From: Bolinopsis microptera
Lineage: Eukaryota; Ctenophora; Tentaculata; Lobata; Bolinopsidae
Reading direction: 5' to 3'
Assembly (NCBI RefSeq): GCF_026151205.1
Contig: NC_087082.1
Span: forward strand, 15,285,365 to 15,349,364
DNA length: 64,000 nt
Below the pieces are notes generated by a model. It had not been told where the DNA came from. It searched no databases and was given only the letters and a program-made list of their open reading frames with translations. The number at the start of each line of letters is the position of its first letter. Positions within the stretch are counted from its first letter, which is position 1. The position numbers and the translations under genes are program-made. Positions 1-11,951 of this stretch are shown here, piece by piece.

Positions 1-318
1 TACTACGAATGTAAGACAGTTTGTAATTTGTCCTGCTTTTAAATATGCTATCAAATGTGATAAAATACAAATGTGATAAAATACAAATGTGTTTAGATAA
101 ATATTTATCTTTTTGATAGCCACATATCATGTTGTAGTAATTGTAGACTTTTAAAGTAAATTGTACCATACATCTGCATACTGCATAGTGCATACTTTGT
201 ATACACGTCTCCACTAACTAATAAAATACTTTATTTTACAATAGTTCTTAACTAATGCCTGTATCTGACTATATCATATCATATTGATTATTGATAACTA
301 AATCTAGATCTTGTCCAG

Positions 319-3300
319 GTAAACCCCCTACAGCAATGTGGCGGAGTACCCGTTATTTTCTGTGGGGACTTTAACACAGTCCCTAACGCACCGCTCTACA
401 ATCTAATGAAGTACGGGAAACTGCAGTACTCTGAGTACACCCCCGACAAAATATCTGGTAATTAATTAATTTATAAAATATTTAATCGATAAGTAATTTA
501 TTTATTAGTAATTTATTAATTAATATCTAATTATAACACGTATTTGATTAATTTGTCCAATATTCTGGGATTCGACAAGTTATTTGGTTAACCACTATCA
601 CCTCCCACAATTGAAAATCTATTAATAGACTAGATAGTCTACTGTTTTTAATATCTTATAAAGTCAAAGCTGCCAATATTAAAGCAAAACTGTTACACAA
701 GAATGTGTGTCGTCTGTGGGTATGTACTCTTTCGTCAGCCCCTTAAACTTTACCATGAAACAACTAGCACATAATGGCTTTTATTTATCATCAACGTTTT
801 CTAAAATGTTGAAGCAGTCTCTTATCCTGATAAGAGCCTTTTCCTTGTCGCAATAACGGGAACACTACAAATTTTTCCCCAGAAAAATTACATAACAACA
901 ATGCGATTATTAAATAATGTTCGGATCCGGATATTACACGTAACTTAGAACCTACTAATGTGGCGCTGCACACCACTTAACAGATTAATTAGTTTTGGAT
1001 AGCGTTGCCAGGTGATAAGATCATGGTGTTACCCTAATTGAACATAGTACGGGCTGCTGGTCGAATTAGTCTACAGAATATACCAGGGTGGCATTTACTG
1101 GAGACCAACATTACTGTATACATTATATAACACATCATTATTTAACACATTATTAATACTACATATTTTCAGTATTTAAAGGTTAATGTCAACATGCCGC
1201 AATACCTGTTGACTTATTTTAAATATTATACTAGGCCATGGTCGACTTAAGGCGACTAATATCGACCGATCGATATTAGTCGATATTTGGGCTGCCGGCT
1301 GACTCCATGCCTATTAAAATGATCAGAATGATCATATTGAGTGGTTTTAAAGTCTTCGGACTTCAGGTTGTTCAGTTTCAGATGCCGCACCCTATCTTTA
1401 CGCACTCACTAGTATGTAGTAGCAATTAAGATTTAAGAGGGTTTATCTTGATTTTCATGAAACTTGGTTTTATCAAAACTCAATAAAACACTGCCTTTCA
1501 GTTGTAGGAAAAGAAAAACTTTCTGTGTAGATTACAAGACATCACACTTATTCACCAATGCAATGTTTGGTGTTAGACATCTAGGTCTCTGAAATTGTCG
1601 TGACATTTCAACCCAAATACTTAGCCACACATGTGTCTTAACGTTTTAGGCCCCCGCCTAATCATGGTATATATTAACCTCGCCAAAATCTTCGATGTCT
1701 AAAAATTTGTTTGAAATGGCAGGGACAAAATGACGTCTGGTCCCCCCTCAATTGTCTTGCTCTATAGATTATAGAACACTCTTTTTAACATATTATGCAA
1801 ATCGTCATAATTAACTATCATACAATAGCTATCTGTTATAAGAATTTAAAAAGTTAAATTCTCAAATCACAATCGACACTTGCATGGTTTATAAATAAAA
1901 TATTAAGAAAGAATTGATATTGAATACGTAAAGCCCATAAAAGAACATTTAGTAAATGAAAACAAAATTTAGTAAATGGAGAAAGTTTTCACTGAAGTTC
2001 CCAAGTAGCCCGTTTCAGTTTTCACTGCATAATGCAAATGTTCGACAGCTTTGGTAAACGTTCACTGAAGAACTGTCGCATATCACTTTTTCGAACTAAA
2101 TAAACAATTGGATTCACTGCAGAATTACAGGGGATTGCAAGGAATAACCCAGAGAAAGCAAAGGAGAAATTGAATGCACTCGGTTCTATAAATATATCAT
2201 TTCTAATATTATCAATAAGATTATTAATAATTGATAGAAAAACGACCGTAGCTGCCAGTAAGACGGAGTTAAGGGGGCCGGGGGGGGGGGGCCGGGGTCT
2301 TCATCAAAATTATCTCGAAATTGATTTTATAGTTGTTTCTGATAGAGGGGAGTGATATCTATCAGCTGCTTTTGGTCCCATGGAAAAATATTGTTCCTAG
2401 CCAAAATTATCGCCAGTCAAAGGTCAGCGCTTATGTGTAATTGTATTGCGCGAGCGATTTTCAATCGCGCGCCCTGAAAATCGAGTCTAAAAATCTATCT
2501 TCTCCTACATTTTTTGAGCAATCACCCTGAAACTTTCAGGATATGTTCTATGGATCATTTAGAAGATATCTGTCGAGCCGAATTTTGAGATAGGCCTTAG
2601 AAGATTTTTTATTCAATTTTGAAAATCTTGGACCTCATTTTTTGACGATTTTTCCAAAAAATCTTGACGATAATGTAAATGGCAAACAACAGAATAGTTA
2701 CATAGATTAGTGGTCGACCGACATCTTCGAGTGAATGAAATGTTGAGATACTTAAAAACAAAGAAGAGTGTTGAGAGGATAACCACTGTCCATGTAGCTT
2801 TCCTGTTGTTTCTGTCCGCCCTTGCTGCTGCACCTTGGAGATCTTCTCTAGTTAGCTTGTAAACAGCTACAACAGTAGCAGACACCACCACTAGTATCAT
2901 CAGTGAACCCATCCCTATCTGGGAAATCAAAATTCCGTTCAAAATATTTTTAATTGAATCTGCAGGACTAGTATCCTGTCTAGAAATAGTTGGGACAATT
3001 GTGATTAAAATGCCACTCAACTCCATCATGACAAACACCACCATTCCTACCTTTACAAGTAACTTGCCCTTTATCCGATAGAAAGGAAAAGCAATACCTA
3101 TTCCTCTTGTTACGCTAAGTAAACAAGTCACAAAGCTGTCCCATTTATAAGAAGTATGTAAATTGCAAACAACAGAATAGTTACATAGATTAGTGGTCGA
3201 CCGATATCTTCGCGTGAATGAAATGTTGAGATAAGGCAGGCAACTGTTGTTGCAGTAATGCAGAGTAGTAGATCTATGCTATTCAGCAGCATCAGTAGTT

Positions 3301-6300
3301 TATCGCCAATACTTTTTTCTTCCTTCTTTATGAAGTACGGTTAAGGAGGCTGAATTAGCCAGAGTTCCAGTAATGCTGAGGACTTAACTGAAGTATCCTT
3401 CACCTTGAAATCCAAACTTGAAAACCGAATAGTCTAATAATACTCTTCCCGTTGAATGGGCCATGATTTCCCTGGAAATTTATTATTATATATTTGTATC
3501 TTGTTAATAATAATAATTCAAATGTCAACTTACAACAAACTGCTGTAATTATTTTCACCAAACCGGAATTTTACCTGCTAGTAAGATCAACAAAAGGATG
3601 CTTTTTGTCCATACATTTTCAACACCATGATCACAAAATTATTATAAATTCAACAGTCAACAGGAGGTATGAATTATGCAATGAAATTACAAGACAGTAA
3701 TGAGAGCATTTTCTGATACTTAAAAGTATTAACTCATTGGTAAAGCATCGAATTTAAACAATTGGAGTTATTAAAAAGTTCATAGTAAAAAATCAAAAGC
3801 TCATCCCAGAAATCAGGTGAGAACTAAAAAGGTTAGCTACAACATTAAAATCTAGAAATGTCAAATAGTCCTGTATTATATTTAGATCAGATAGACAGAT
3901 AATACTGCGTTCTGTTTACACCATATTTGCTCCATAAAGTCAAAGAACAATATTTGATTTTAAATGACAGCATTGTTTGAAAAGAATACTGGAGCACAAG
4001 CAATTCTTTGTTTGAAGTGAAGTCTATTGAAATCACACTTCCCTTCTACAACGCGATTTTTGGGATACATAGTTTAATGGCAATTGAGCTGCTACCACGG
4101 CGCCTTGGTTACTCACTGCGTTACTTGGCTACTTGGTTTCTCGGTTACTCGGTTACTTGGTTACTCACTGCGTTACTTGGTTACTTGGTTTCTCGGTTAC
4201 TCGGTTACTTGGTTACTCACTGCGTTACTTGGTTACTTGGTTACTTGGTTACTCACTGCGTATTGCAGTTTATAGATTTGGATTGTAAGAGTACGGTATA
4301 TTTTATACCATTACCACATTGGATAAAGCACAAGAAATCTGATTATGTACTTACGCTAGGTCGTTCACATATATATTACGTAATTAGCCGAGGGGGGAGA
4401 GGGGGTTTCCAAATGATTACGCTAGTGTAATTTTGACACAATAGCTATGTATAAAACTGATTACGGAGGGGGGAGGGGGCGAGATTGGGTGTTAGAATTA
4501 TAGCCCGAGGTTGATTCTATGATGTATAATCTTAGGTGGCCTAGGTGGCCTTCTGGTGAGAGCATCCGCCTTCTGCGCAGAAGGTTCAGGGTTCGAATCT
4601 CAGTGTCTTCTAGTCTAGGGATTAGCTAAGGATCCATTGGATCTATGCGATCTCCTCGGTCGACTCAGCCGAATGATAGGAAACTTAATTGAGGGTTAAA
4701 TGAGAAGGGGTACCTGTTAAAAGTTCAAGAAACTTCCTAGGATACCCCTTCAGTGCATACTGTAAACATAGTACTATTATCATATATCATAGATATAGCA
4801 GCAAAAAGCGGGGAGATTTCACTAATGCTGTATTCCCCCTCTATAAGGCGGTTTGTGGGATCAAAAAATGACGCAGTGATGTTCATTGTATAATCAGTAA
4901 TCAGAGTTAAGTTTCACTACAAATGTGATATAACGGGTGATGACAAAAAATAGAACTTTTTTAGAAGCTTCGCCAGTCGTTACGTTGGCTTTTCCAAATT
5001 TCAGTAAACTGTACAAGCCGCTTCAGTGACTGTAAGAAAGAGATTGTTCTGTTCCTCCCGCAAGGGGCTTCTGAGTGTTTGCCATTGACTATTTCTGTTC
5101 AAAATTGTCCAAATTTTGACACTGTTTCATTGATTTTGACCACAAATTAATTGATCGACCCGATAAAAGGATTTGAAAAAATTTCCATTTTTTGTCATCA
5201 CCCGTTATTCACTATTCAGCGTTGTAACTTTTAACACATAGTTACCAAAGTCAACTAAATTATAACCTAGACCTAAGTTGTCTAATTTTAACACTGTTTC
5301 ATTGATTTTGACCACAAATGAATTGATCGACCCGATAAAAGGATTTGAAAAAAAATTCCATTTTTTGTTATCGCCCGTTATTCACTATTCAGCGTTGTAA
5401 CTTTTAACACATAGTTACCAAAGTCAACTAAATTATAACCTAGACCTAAGTTGTCTAATTTTAACACTGTTTCATTGATTTTGACCACAAATGAATTAAT
5501 CGACCCGACAAAAGGATTTTACAAAATTTCCATTTCTTGTTATCACCCGTTATTCGCTATTCAGCGTTGTAACTTTTAGCACATAGTTACCAAAGTCAAC
5601 TAAATCATAACCTACCTAAGTTATCTAAAATCTAGACACTTCTTTTTATTTCAGACGTGTAAATCCAAGCGTGCACTAAAAAGAGTGGTGTGAATTTATT
5701 AATTTGGTTATAAATTTCTGTTGACAGGAAACGAGTTTATAAATTTAACTGTCTTTTCTTGTCTAGCGAGAAGAAAACAGCTGTTGAAATAATAATTAAA
5801 TGACAGTCAACTATAAGTAACCTTACTAACCCTCAGCTAGGTATATTTATTAACTTATATCCAACAACACCAAACTCATGTCTCTCCTTGATTTCATTGA
5901 ATCAGCTGTTTAGATATAATGAACAACATAGACATGGTATGATATTGCTTCTAGATGTTCTGGAAGGGTCTGCAACCTCACAAGGCCTGTGATGTATGAT
6001 TTCAGCGGCTCTGTGTTAAATGTGATACCAGGCTTCTTTAGTCACGTGATGCCAGTTCACTGTTAAATTCCCGCCTGGCAGTGGAATGTACCGTACTAAA
6101 CAGTAGATACTATTACTTGGTATGCGATATTTATTGCTTGTAATTGTTCACTGCCACCGCATTCACTCAAGTAAGTCGCTGGTTCACACTATTACACCTC
6201 ACTTGTATTGGCATATTTATTCGGCTTCAATGACAGATCGGAATATTAAAATGTTCCTGAAGATTCCATGAATGGTTGAGCCCTGGTGGTTCCAAATATT

Positions 6301-9300
6301 TTATTATAAGCCCGTTGTCCATTTACTAATGTACTGTGTTATGGTAACAATGTACAGGCGTTGTGCTGACAAACTAGTAATATTGCAATATTGAAATGCA
6401 GCTAATTAGTGTGAAAGCTAGTTATATGAATTGATTTATTTTTCTTCAGCAAAATTATCACCATCCAAGTTATTTCGATTTCGGTTTGAGTCCAAAAATA
6501 TGAAAGTTTATAGCCGGAATCTTGGTGTTTCAAACCATTTTTAATTATTTAAGAATTAGTTTCAAAGGAATCGTTTATTGAGTTTCTGATAGCATCCTTT
6601 ATTCAACATTGCTTTTCTGAAGGGATGGAATCTTTTGGATAAAGGTTGAAATAGAGAGTCTCCAGGAATGAACGAGTGTCTCTAAAAGTTCTAGATAATC
6701 CATTAAATGTTCATTTTATCTAACTACTTACATGCAATGTACTACGCAATACGCATTAACACAGTCGCATATTTGTTAACAGCAGATACCTTCTGATGTA
6801 GCCAGAAGGGATAGTTAATGTACGGAATAGGGTTATGTGGTATGGATTGGTTGGCACTAACGGGTGGTGTGCTCTCTTGTTGAGTACAAAGGTTGGGACT
6901 AGCCAGAAGGGATAGTCAATGTATGGTGTAATTATTAATCCGGATTGGAGTATTGTTTATAAGTCGCATTGTTGTTATGTATTCTGTGTAAAATTATCTT
7001 TATCCCGGTTACTGCGACAAGTAAAAATGCTCTTATTAGGAAAAGGAGTTTACTCGACGTTTCAATGTAACTACATCGTATTTATGATCTCAAATTATTT
7101 TAATACTTTTATTAAATATTTTAATTTTAATACTTTCAACACTACTATATAACAGCAAACTGTGGGAACCTACTCTAGTCTCACTTTATACCCTGTAACC
7201 GTCTCACCCGCCCTGACCACTGCTTTTACAGGACAGAAGGGATCTAAGAAGTTACACAAGGTAGCCCCAGGACTCACCCTGACCACTGCTTTTTTACAGG
7301 ACAGAAGGGATCTAAGAAGTTACACAAGGTAGCACCAGGACTCTGGGATGACAGGGAGATGGGGTTTCATGAACATGGTCTCATAAAGAGAGCTGAAAAT
7401 GAACTGTTGGAATGTAGAGAAACTTACAGGAGTCTTACCCAGGGTAGCTCTTATGTTTCACAAGGTATTTTAACTTCTTACTCAGGGTAGCTCTTATGTT
7501 TCACAAGGTATTTTCACTTCTTACTCAGGGTAGCTCTTATGTTTCACAAGGTATTTTAACTTCTTACTCAGGGTAGCTCTTATGTTTCACAAGGTATTTT
7601 CACTTCTTACCCAGGGTAGCTCTTATGTTTCACAAGGTATTTTCACTTGTTACGCAGGGTAGCTCTTATGTTTCACAAGGTATTTCATTTCTTACTCAGG
7701 GTAGCTCTTATGTTTCACAAGGTATTTTAACTTCTTACTCAGGGTAGCTCTTATGTTTCACAAGGTATTTTCACTTGTTACGCAGGGTAGCTCTTATGTT
7801 TCACAAGGTATTTCATTTCTTACTCAGGGTAGCTCTTATGTTTCACAAGGTATTTTCACTTCTTACTCAGGGTAGCTCTTATGTTTCACAAGGTATTTTA
7901 ACTTCTTACCCAGGGTAGCTCTTATGTTTCACAAGGTATTTTCACTTCTTACTCAGGGTAGCTCTTATGTTTCACAAGGTATTTTCACTTCTTACTCAGG
8001 GTAGCTCTTATGTTTCACAAGGTATTTTAACTTCTTACTCAGGGTAGCTCTTATGTTTCACAAGGTATTTTCACTTCTTACTCAGGGTAGCTCTTATGTT
8101 TCACAAGGTATTTTAACTTCTTACTCAGGGTAGCTCTTATGTTTCACAAGGTATTTTAACTTCTTACTCAGGGTAGCTCTTATGTTGAACAAGGTATTTT
8201 AACTTCTTACCCAGGGTAGCTCTTATGTTTCACAAGGTATTTTCACTTCTTACTCAGGGTAGCTCTTATGTTTCACGAGGTATTTTCACTTCTTACCCAG
8301 GGTAGCTCCTATGTTTCACAAGGTATTTTCACTTCTTACTCAGGGTAGCTCTTATGTTTCACAAGGTATTTTCACTTCTTACTCAGGGTAGCTCTTATGT
8401 TTCACAAGGTATTTTCACTTCTTACCCAGGGTAGCTCTTATGTTTCACAAGGTATTTTCACTTCTTACTCAGGGTAGCTCTTATGTTTCACGAGTTATTT
8501 TCACTTCTTACTCAGGGTAGCTCTTATGTTTCACAAGGTATATTCACTTCTTACTCAGGGTAGCTCTTATGTTTCACAAGGTATTTTCACTTGTTACCCA
8601 GGGTAGCTCTTATGTTTCACAAGGTATTTTCACTTCTTACTCAGGGTAGCTCTTATGTTTCACAAGGTATATTCACTTCTTACTCATTGTTGCTCTTATG
8701 TTTCACAAGATATTTTCACTTCTTACTCAGGGTAGCTCTTATGTTTCACAAGGTATTTTCACTTCTTATTCAGGGTAGCTCTTATGTTTTACAAGGTATT
8801 TTCACTTCTTACCCAGGGTAGCTCTTATGTTTCACAAGGTATTTTAACTTCTTACTCAGGGTAGCTCTTATGTTTCACAAGGTATTTTCACTTCTTACCC
8901 AGGGTAGCTCTTATGTTTCACAAGGTATTTTCACTTCTTACTCAGGGTAGCTCTTATGTTTCACAAGGTATTTTCACTTCTTACTCAGGGTAGCTCTTAT
9001 GTTTCACAAGGTATTTTCACTTCTTACTCAGGGTAGCTCTTATGTTTCACAAGGTATTTTCACTTCTTACTCAGGGTAGCTCTTATGTTTCACAAGGTAT
9101 TTTCACTTCTTACTCAGGGTAGCTCTTATGTTTCACAAGGTATTTTCACTTCTTACTCAGGGTAGCTCTTATGTTTCACAAGGTATTTTCACTTCTTACT
9201 CAGGGTAGCTCTTATGTTTCACAAGGTATTTTCACTTCTTACTCAGGGTAGCTCTTATGTTTCACAAGGTATTTTCACTTCTTACTCAGGGTAGCTCTTA

Positions 9301-11951
9301 TGTTTCACAAGGTATTTTCACTTCTTACTCAGGGTAGCTCTTATGTTTCACAAGGTATTTTCACTTCTTACCCAGGGTAGCTCTTATGTTTCACAAGGTA
9401 TTTTCACTTCTTACTCAGGGTAGCTCTTATGTTTCACAAGGTATTTTCACTTCTTACTCAGGGTAGCTCTTATGTTTCACAAGGTATTTTCACTTCTTAC
9501 TCAGGGTAGCTCTTATGTTTCACAAGGTATTTTCACTTCTTACTCAGGGTAGCTCTTATGTTTCACAAGGTATTTTCACTTCTTACTCAGGGTAGCTCTT
9601 ATGTTTCACAAGGTATTTTCACTTCTTACTCAGGGTAGCTCTTATGTTTCACAAGGTATTTTCACTTCTTACTCAGGGTAGCTCTTATGTTTCACAAGGT
9701 ATTTTAACTTCTTACTCAGGGTAGCTCTTATGTTTCACAAGGTATTTTCACTTCTTACTCAGGGTAGCTCTTATGTTTCACAAGGTATTTTCACTTCTTA
9801 CTCAGGGTAGCTCTTATGTTTCACAAGGTATTTTCACTTCTTACTCAGGGTAGCTCTTATGTTTCACAAGGTATTTTCACTTCTTACCCAGGGTAGCTCT
9901 TATGTTTCACAAGGTATTTTAACTTTTTACCCAGGGTAGCTCTTTTGTTTCACAAGGTATTTTCACTTCTTACTCAGGGTAGCTCTTATGTTTCACAAGG
10001 TATTTTCACTTCTTATCCAGGGTAGCTCTTATGTTTCACAAGGTATTTTCACTTCTTACTCAGGGTAGCTCTTATGTTTCACAAGGTATTTTAACTTCTT
10101 ACTCAGGGTAGCTCTTATGTTTCACAAGGTATTTTCACTTCTTATCCAGGGTAGCTCTTATGTTTCACAAGGTATTTTAACTTCTTACTCAGGGTAGCTC
10201 TTATGTTTCACAAGGTATTTTAACTTCTTACCCAGGGTAGCTCTTATGTTTCACAAGGTATTTTCACTTCTTACTCAGGGTAGCTCTTATGTTTCACAAG
10301 GTATTTTCACTTCTTATCCAGGGTAGCTCTTATGTTTCACAAGGTATTTTCACTTCTTACTCAGGGTAGCTCTTATGTTTCACAAGGTATTTTAACTTCT
10401 TACTCAGGGTAGCTCTTATGTTTCACAAGGTATTTTAACTTCTTACTCAGGGTAGCTCTTATGTTTCACAAGGTATTTTCACTTCTTACCCAGGGTAGCT
10501 CTTATGTTTCACAAGGTATTTTAACTTCTTACTCAGGGTAGCTCTTATGTTTCACAAGGTATTTTCACTTCTTACTCAGGGTAGCTCTTATGTTTCACAA
10601 GGTATTTTAACTTCTTACTCAGGATAGCTCTTATGTTTCACAAGGTATTTTCACTTCTTACTCAGGGTAGCTCTTATGTTTCACAAGGTATTTTCACTTC
10701 TTAATTAAACATTTTTTATGGAAATTAATTTTTCCTTGGACTGATGATAACGCCTTGTGTAATTTTTTGAATTCCTGTTCAACCTCGAGTACTCTAAGAT
10801 ACAAATGCACACTATATATTACATACTTAGCATACTTATTATCATCTGAGGTAATAATGTCCACTATCTAATTTCAGCGTACAGAGACTTGCAATGTTCA
10901 AAGTGCAGTGATTTGTATCCTTACAAGAGTGGATCCATATCTCATAACATTAATTTTAGGTAATTTTTCTTACATTCTGAATAAATGTATTCTTTGAAAT
11001 ACAAATTAATTTTAATCGATAAAATTGATAAAATCGTACTGCCACGTTCTTTTCATCTGGATGTAAAATTTCACTGTCTAAATTTAGAATAATTTTCCCA
11101 GATCTGCCTACGATCACATAGATTGTGATGGCCGCACGAAAGAAGTAACCACGTACATACAGAACGATTCTAGAACAGTCGACTACATCTGGTACAGTAA
11201 CCATGACAACACCCCCCAGAACTGCGCTCACGGACATTCTTGTGATTCTTACTGCAGGTTAACAACTTATTTAAGTGATTAAATAATTCACGGATAATTA
11301 ATTTATAGTTGTTTAACTTCGACACAGGTTGTTAACTGTCACTAATCTAGGCACATCGGTTGACGTTAAAAACATTAGTCTCAAGCCAATCGTAGATGAA
11401 AATGGGAGCGCCTTGTTACTGATTTTGTTAAATTTCTCTATGTAACTTTTGATAGGATACGTTGTTAAGATAAGCGATGAGACAACAGAAATTGTTATTT
11501 GGTCGGGCGCCTGTTCAGACTGTTCTCCGTATTGTCTATGGTCTAGCTTCAGAGTAAAACGCGGCATTTTCTCTGTTGGTGCCAGAAATATCCATACTAA
11601 ACTGTAGCGCGCGAAGACAATTTCTCTGGTAACTTTTCATTGACATTACAAAGCTCACGTACGTACGCGCGCGCGTCTAATTTCCTGTCTTACTTGGTAG
11701 CATTTTATGTAAAAAGTACTCAAATGTTAATGTTTTAACTTTTAAGTAACCGACCTAATTTCAGCTCACCCTTGCTAATACTGAAATCAAAAAGGCGGTT
11801 GCTAACGAAACCAGAACTCTCTAACATGGGAAGATTACCTAACGCAATCCTTGGTTCGGATCACCAATGCTTACAGGCCATGTTCACACTGTACTCTGAC
11901 CCTGTACAAGACTCCTCGGGGAGAACATGGGGGAATTTATCTACAGATTAA
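319..11951 (+). CDS. ANGEL: ANGEL-like EEP-family nuclease/phosphatase, 3' part (5 exons)
   Basis: Exons 319-457, 7300-7464, 10878-10959, 11102-11257 and 11765-11951 (TAA) join with matching phases (1,1,2,2) into about 242 C-terminal residues; the 5' exons lie outside the window. Seen: exon 1 has CGDFNTVPNAPLY, the Asp/Asn metal and phosphate motif of the exonuclease-endonuclease-phosphatase fold, followed by KISGQ across the first junction. Exon 4 has EVTTYIQNDSRTVDYIWYS, and exon 5 has MGRLPNAILGSDHQCL with the terminal SDH catalytic histidine. Family knowledge: EVTT...TVDYIFYS plus LPN...SDH separates ANGEL proteins (CCR4-related, RNA 2',3'-cyclic phosphatase or deadenylase-like) from CNOT6, nocturnin and PDE12. 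Odd: a GPCR relic is nested antisense in intron 1, and intron 2 is filled by a minisatellite derived from the preceding exon end. PDE12 or nocturnin is less likely. Confidence 0.8.
2022..3395 (-). pseudogene. Broken rhodopsin-type (class A) GPCR gene
   Basis: Read on the minus strand, pieces of all seven helices appear in order. TM1 has GTLANSASLTVL. TM2 follows GDKLLMLLNSIDLLLC. TM3 ends CLLSVTRGI in place of DRY. TM4 is VGMVVFVMMELSGILITIV, TM5 is GMGSLMILVVVSATVVAVY, TM6 begins KATWTVVILSTLFFVF, and TM7 reads CNSAVNPIVYLV followed by RKSDMRQFF. The frame shifts in an A-run after TM1 and again in TM3 near INGTA/FVTCLL. TM6 is split by roughly 470 bp (about 2280-2747) that includes a second copy of the TM2-TM3 junction (about 2673-2748 resembles 3153-3231). 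It is therefore almost certainly non-functional. It lies within the ANGEL-like gene's intron on the opposite strand. Ligand class cannot be judged. Confidence 0.75.
2276..2672. other. Insert interrupting TM6 of the GPCR relic, with a G-run
   Basis: This non-coding stretch breaks the GPCR frame between FVF and NSVLL. It contains a G-run (about 2281-2290) flanked by GGCC, a GCGCGAGCGATT/TCAATCGCGCGC inverted motif near 2449-2473 and a short hairpin around 2641-2670. Its origin was not recognised. Confidence 0.4.
4105..4262. repeat. 52-bp tandem repeat built from TTGGTTAC-like octamers
   Basis: ACTCACTGCG recurs at 4111, 4163, 4215 and 4251, giving a 52-bp higher-order period (last copy shortened) made of degenerate 8-bp GGTTACTY subunits. 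Open frames through it reflect the repetition, not coding. Confidence 0.8.
4540..4610 (+). other. tRNA-like sequence, possible SINE head
   Basis: A perfect Pol III B-box-type motif (GGTTCGAATCT, 4590-4600) follows an A-box-like TGGTGAGAGCATCCG. A CCTTC/GAAGG stem sits between them, like an anticodon arm. Acceptor pairing is poor, so this is more likely a SINE head or tRNA relic than a functional tRNA. The 3' limit of any SINE body was not resolved. Confidence 0.4.
4925..5212. mobile_element. Foldback or MITE-like element
   Basis: The left end GTGATATAACGGGTGATGAC (from 4925) is matched in inverse orientation by the sequence ending at about 5212, whose reverse complement reads GTGAATAACGGGTGATGAC. 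The terminal inverted match is near 30 bp. The interior is non-coding. No clear target duplication was found, partly because the right arm is also the start of a tandem repeat. Confidence 0.5.
5110..5635. repeat. 172-bp unit in three tandem copies
   Basis: CACTGTTTCATTGATTTTGA recurs at 5120, 5292 and 5465, so the period is 172-173 bp. Each copy ends with CACCCGTTATTC or CGCCCGTTATTC followed by CAGCGTTGTAAC. The first copy overlaps the right arm of the foldback element, so the element end appears to have been amplified. Confidence 0.8.
7215..7347 (+). repeat. 66-bp duplication of an ANGEL-gene 3' splice site
   Basis: GACCACTGCTTTTACAG plus the first ~45 nt of exon 2 occurs at 7215 and again at 7281. 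The second copy is the functional acceptor: phase 1, exon start 7300. The first copy would shift the frame because the second has extra T residues in its pyrimidine tract. Confidence 0.75.
7434..10705 (+). repeat. 43-bp minisatellite carrying a 5' splice site, about 76 copies
   Basis: The unit contains GGTAGCTCTTATG, TTTCACAAG, then GTATTTTCACTTC. The first copy is the real 3' end of the ANGEL exon (7300-7464), whose donor is CAAG/GTATTTT at 7464/7465. About 31 exon nt plus 12 intron nt were amplified, filling most of the intron to 10877. Variants are mostly YCAG (TTACTCAG or TTACCCAG) and ACTTC preceded by C or A. Each unit also presents a pyrimidine-rich CAG that resembles a 3' splice site. 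Confidence 0.9.

Larger units (their letters stand above)
458..7299 (+). other. Large intron of the ANGEL-like gene
   Basis: This 6.8-kb interval joins two exons in phase 1. It is AT-rich and holds the antisense GPCR relic (2022-3395), a TTGGTTAC-type repeat (4105-4262), a tRNA-like sequence (about 4540-4610), a foldback element (4925-5212) and a 172-bp tandem triplicate (5110-5635). I see no further plus-strand exon in it. The segments 458-2020, 3400-4090 and 5640-7210 show nothing I can assign. Confidence 0.6.

Noticed and set aside
7434-10705. Possible CRISPR-like array
   Set aside because: There are no distinct spacers; the whole unit is repeated, and the host context is a eukaryotic intron.
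11313-11567. Minus-strand 84-aa ORF and an alternative plus-strand exon at 11329
   Set aside because: The phase-2 junction 11257 to 11765 restores the ANGEL signature LPN...SDH, so this interval is an intron.
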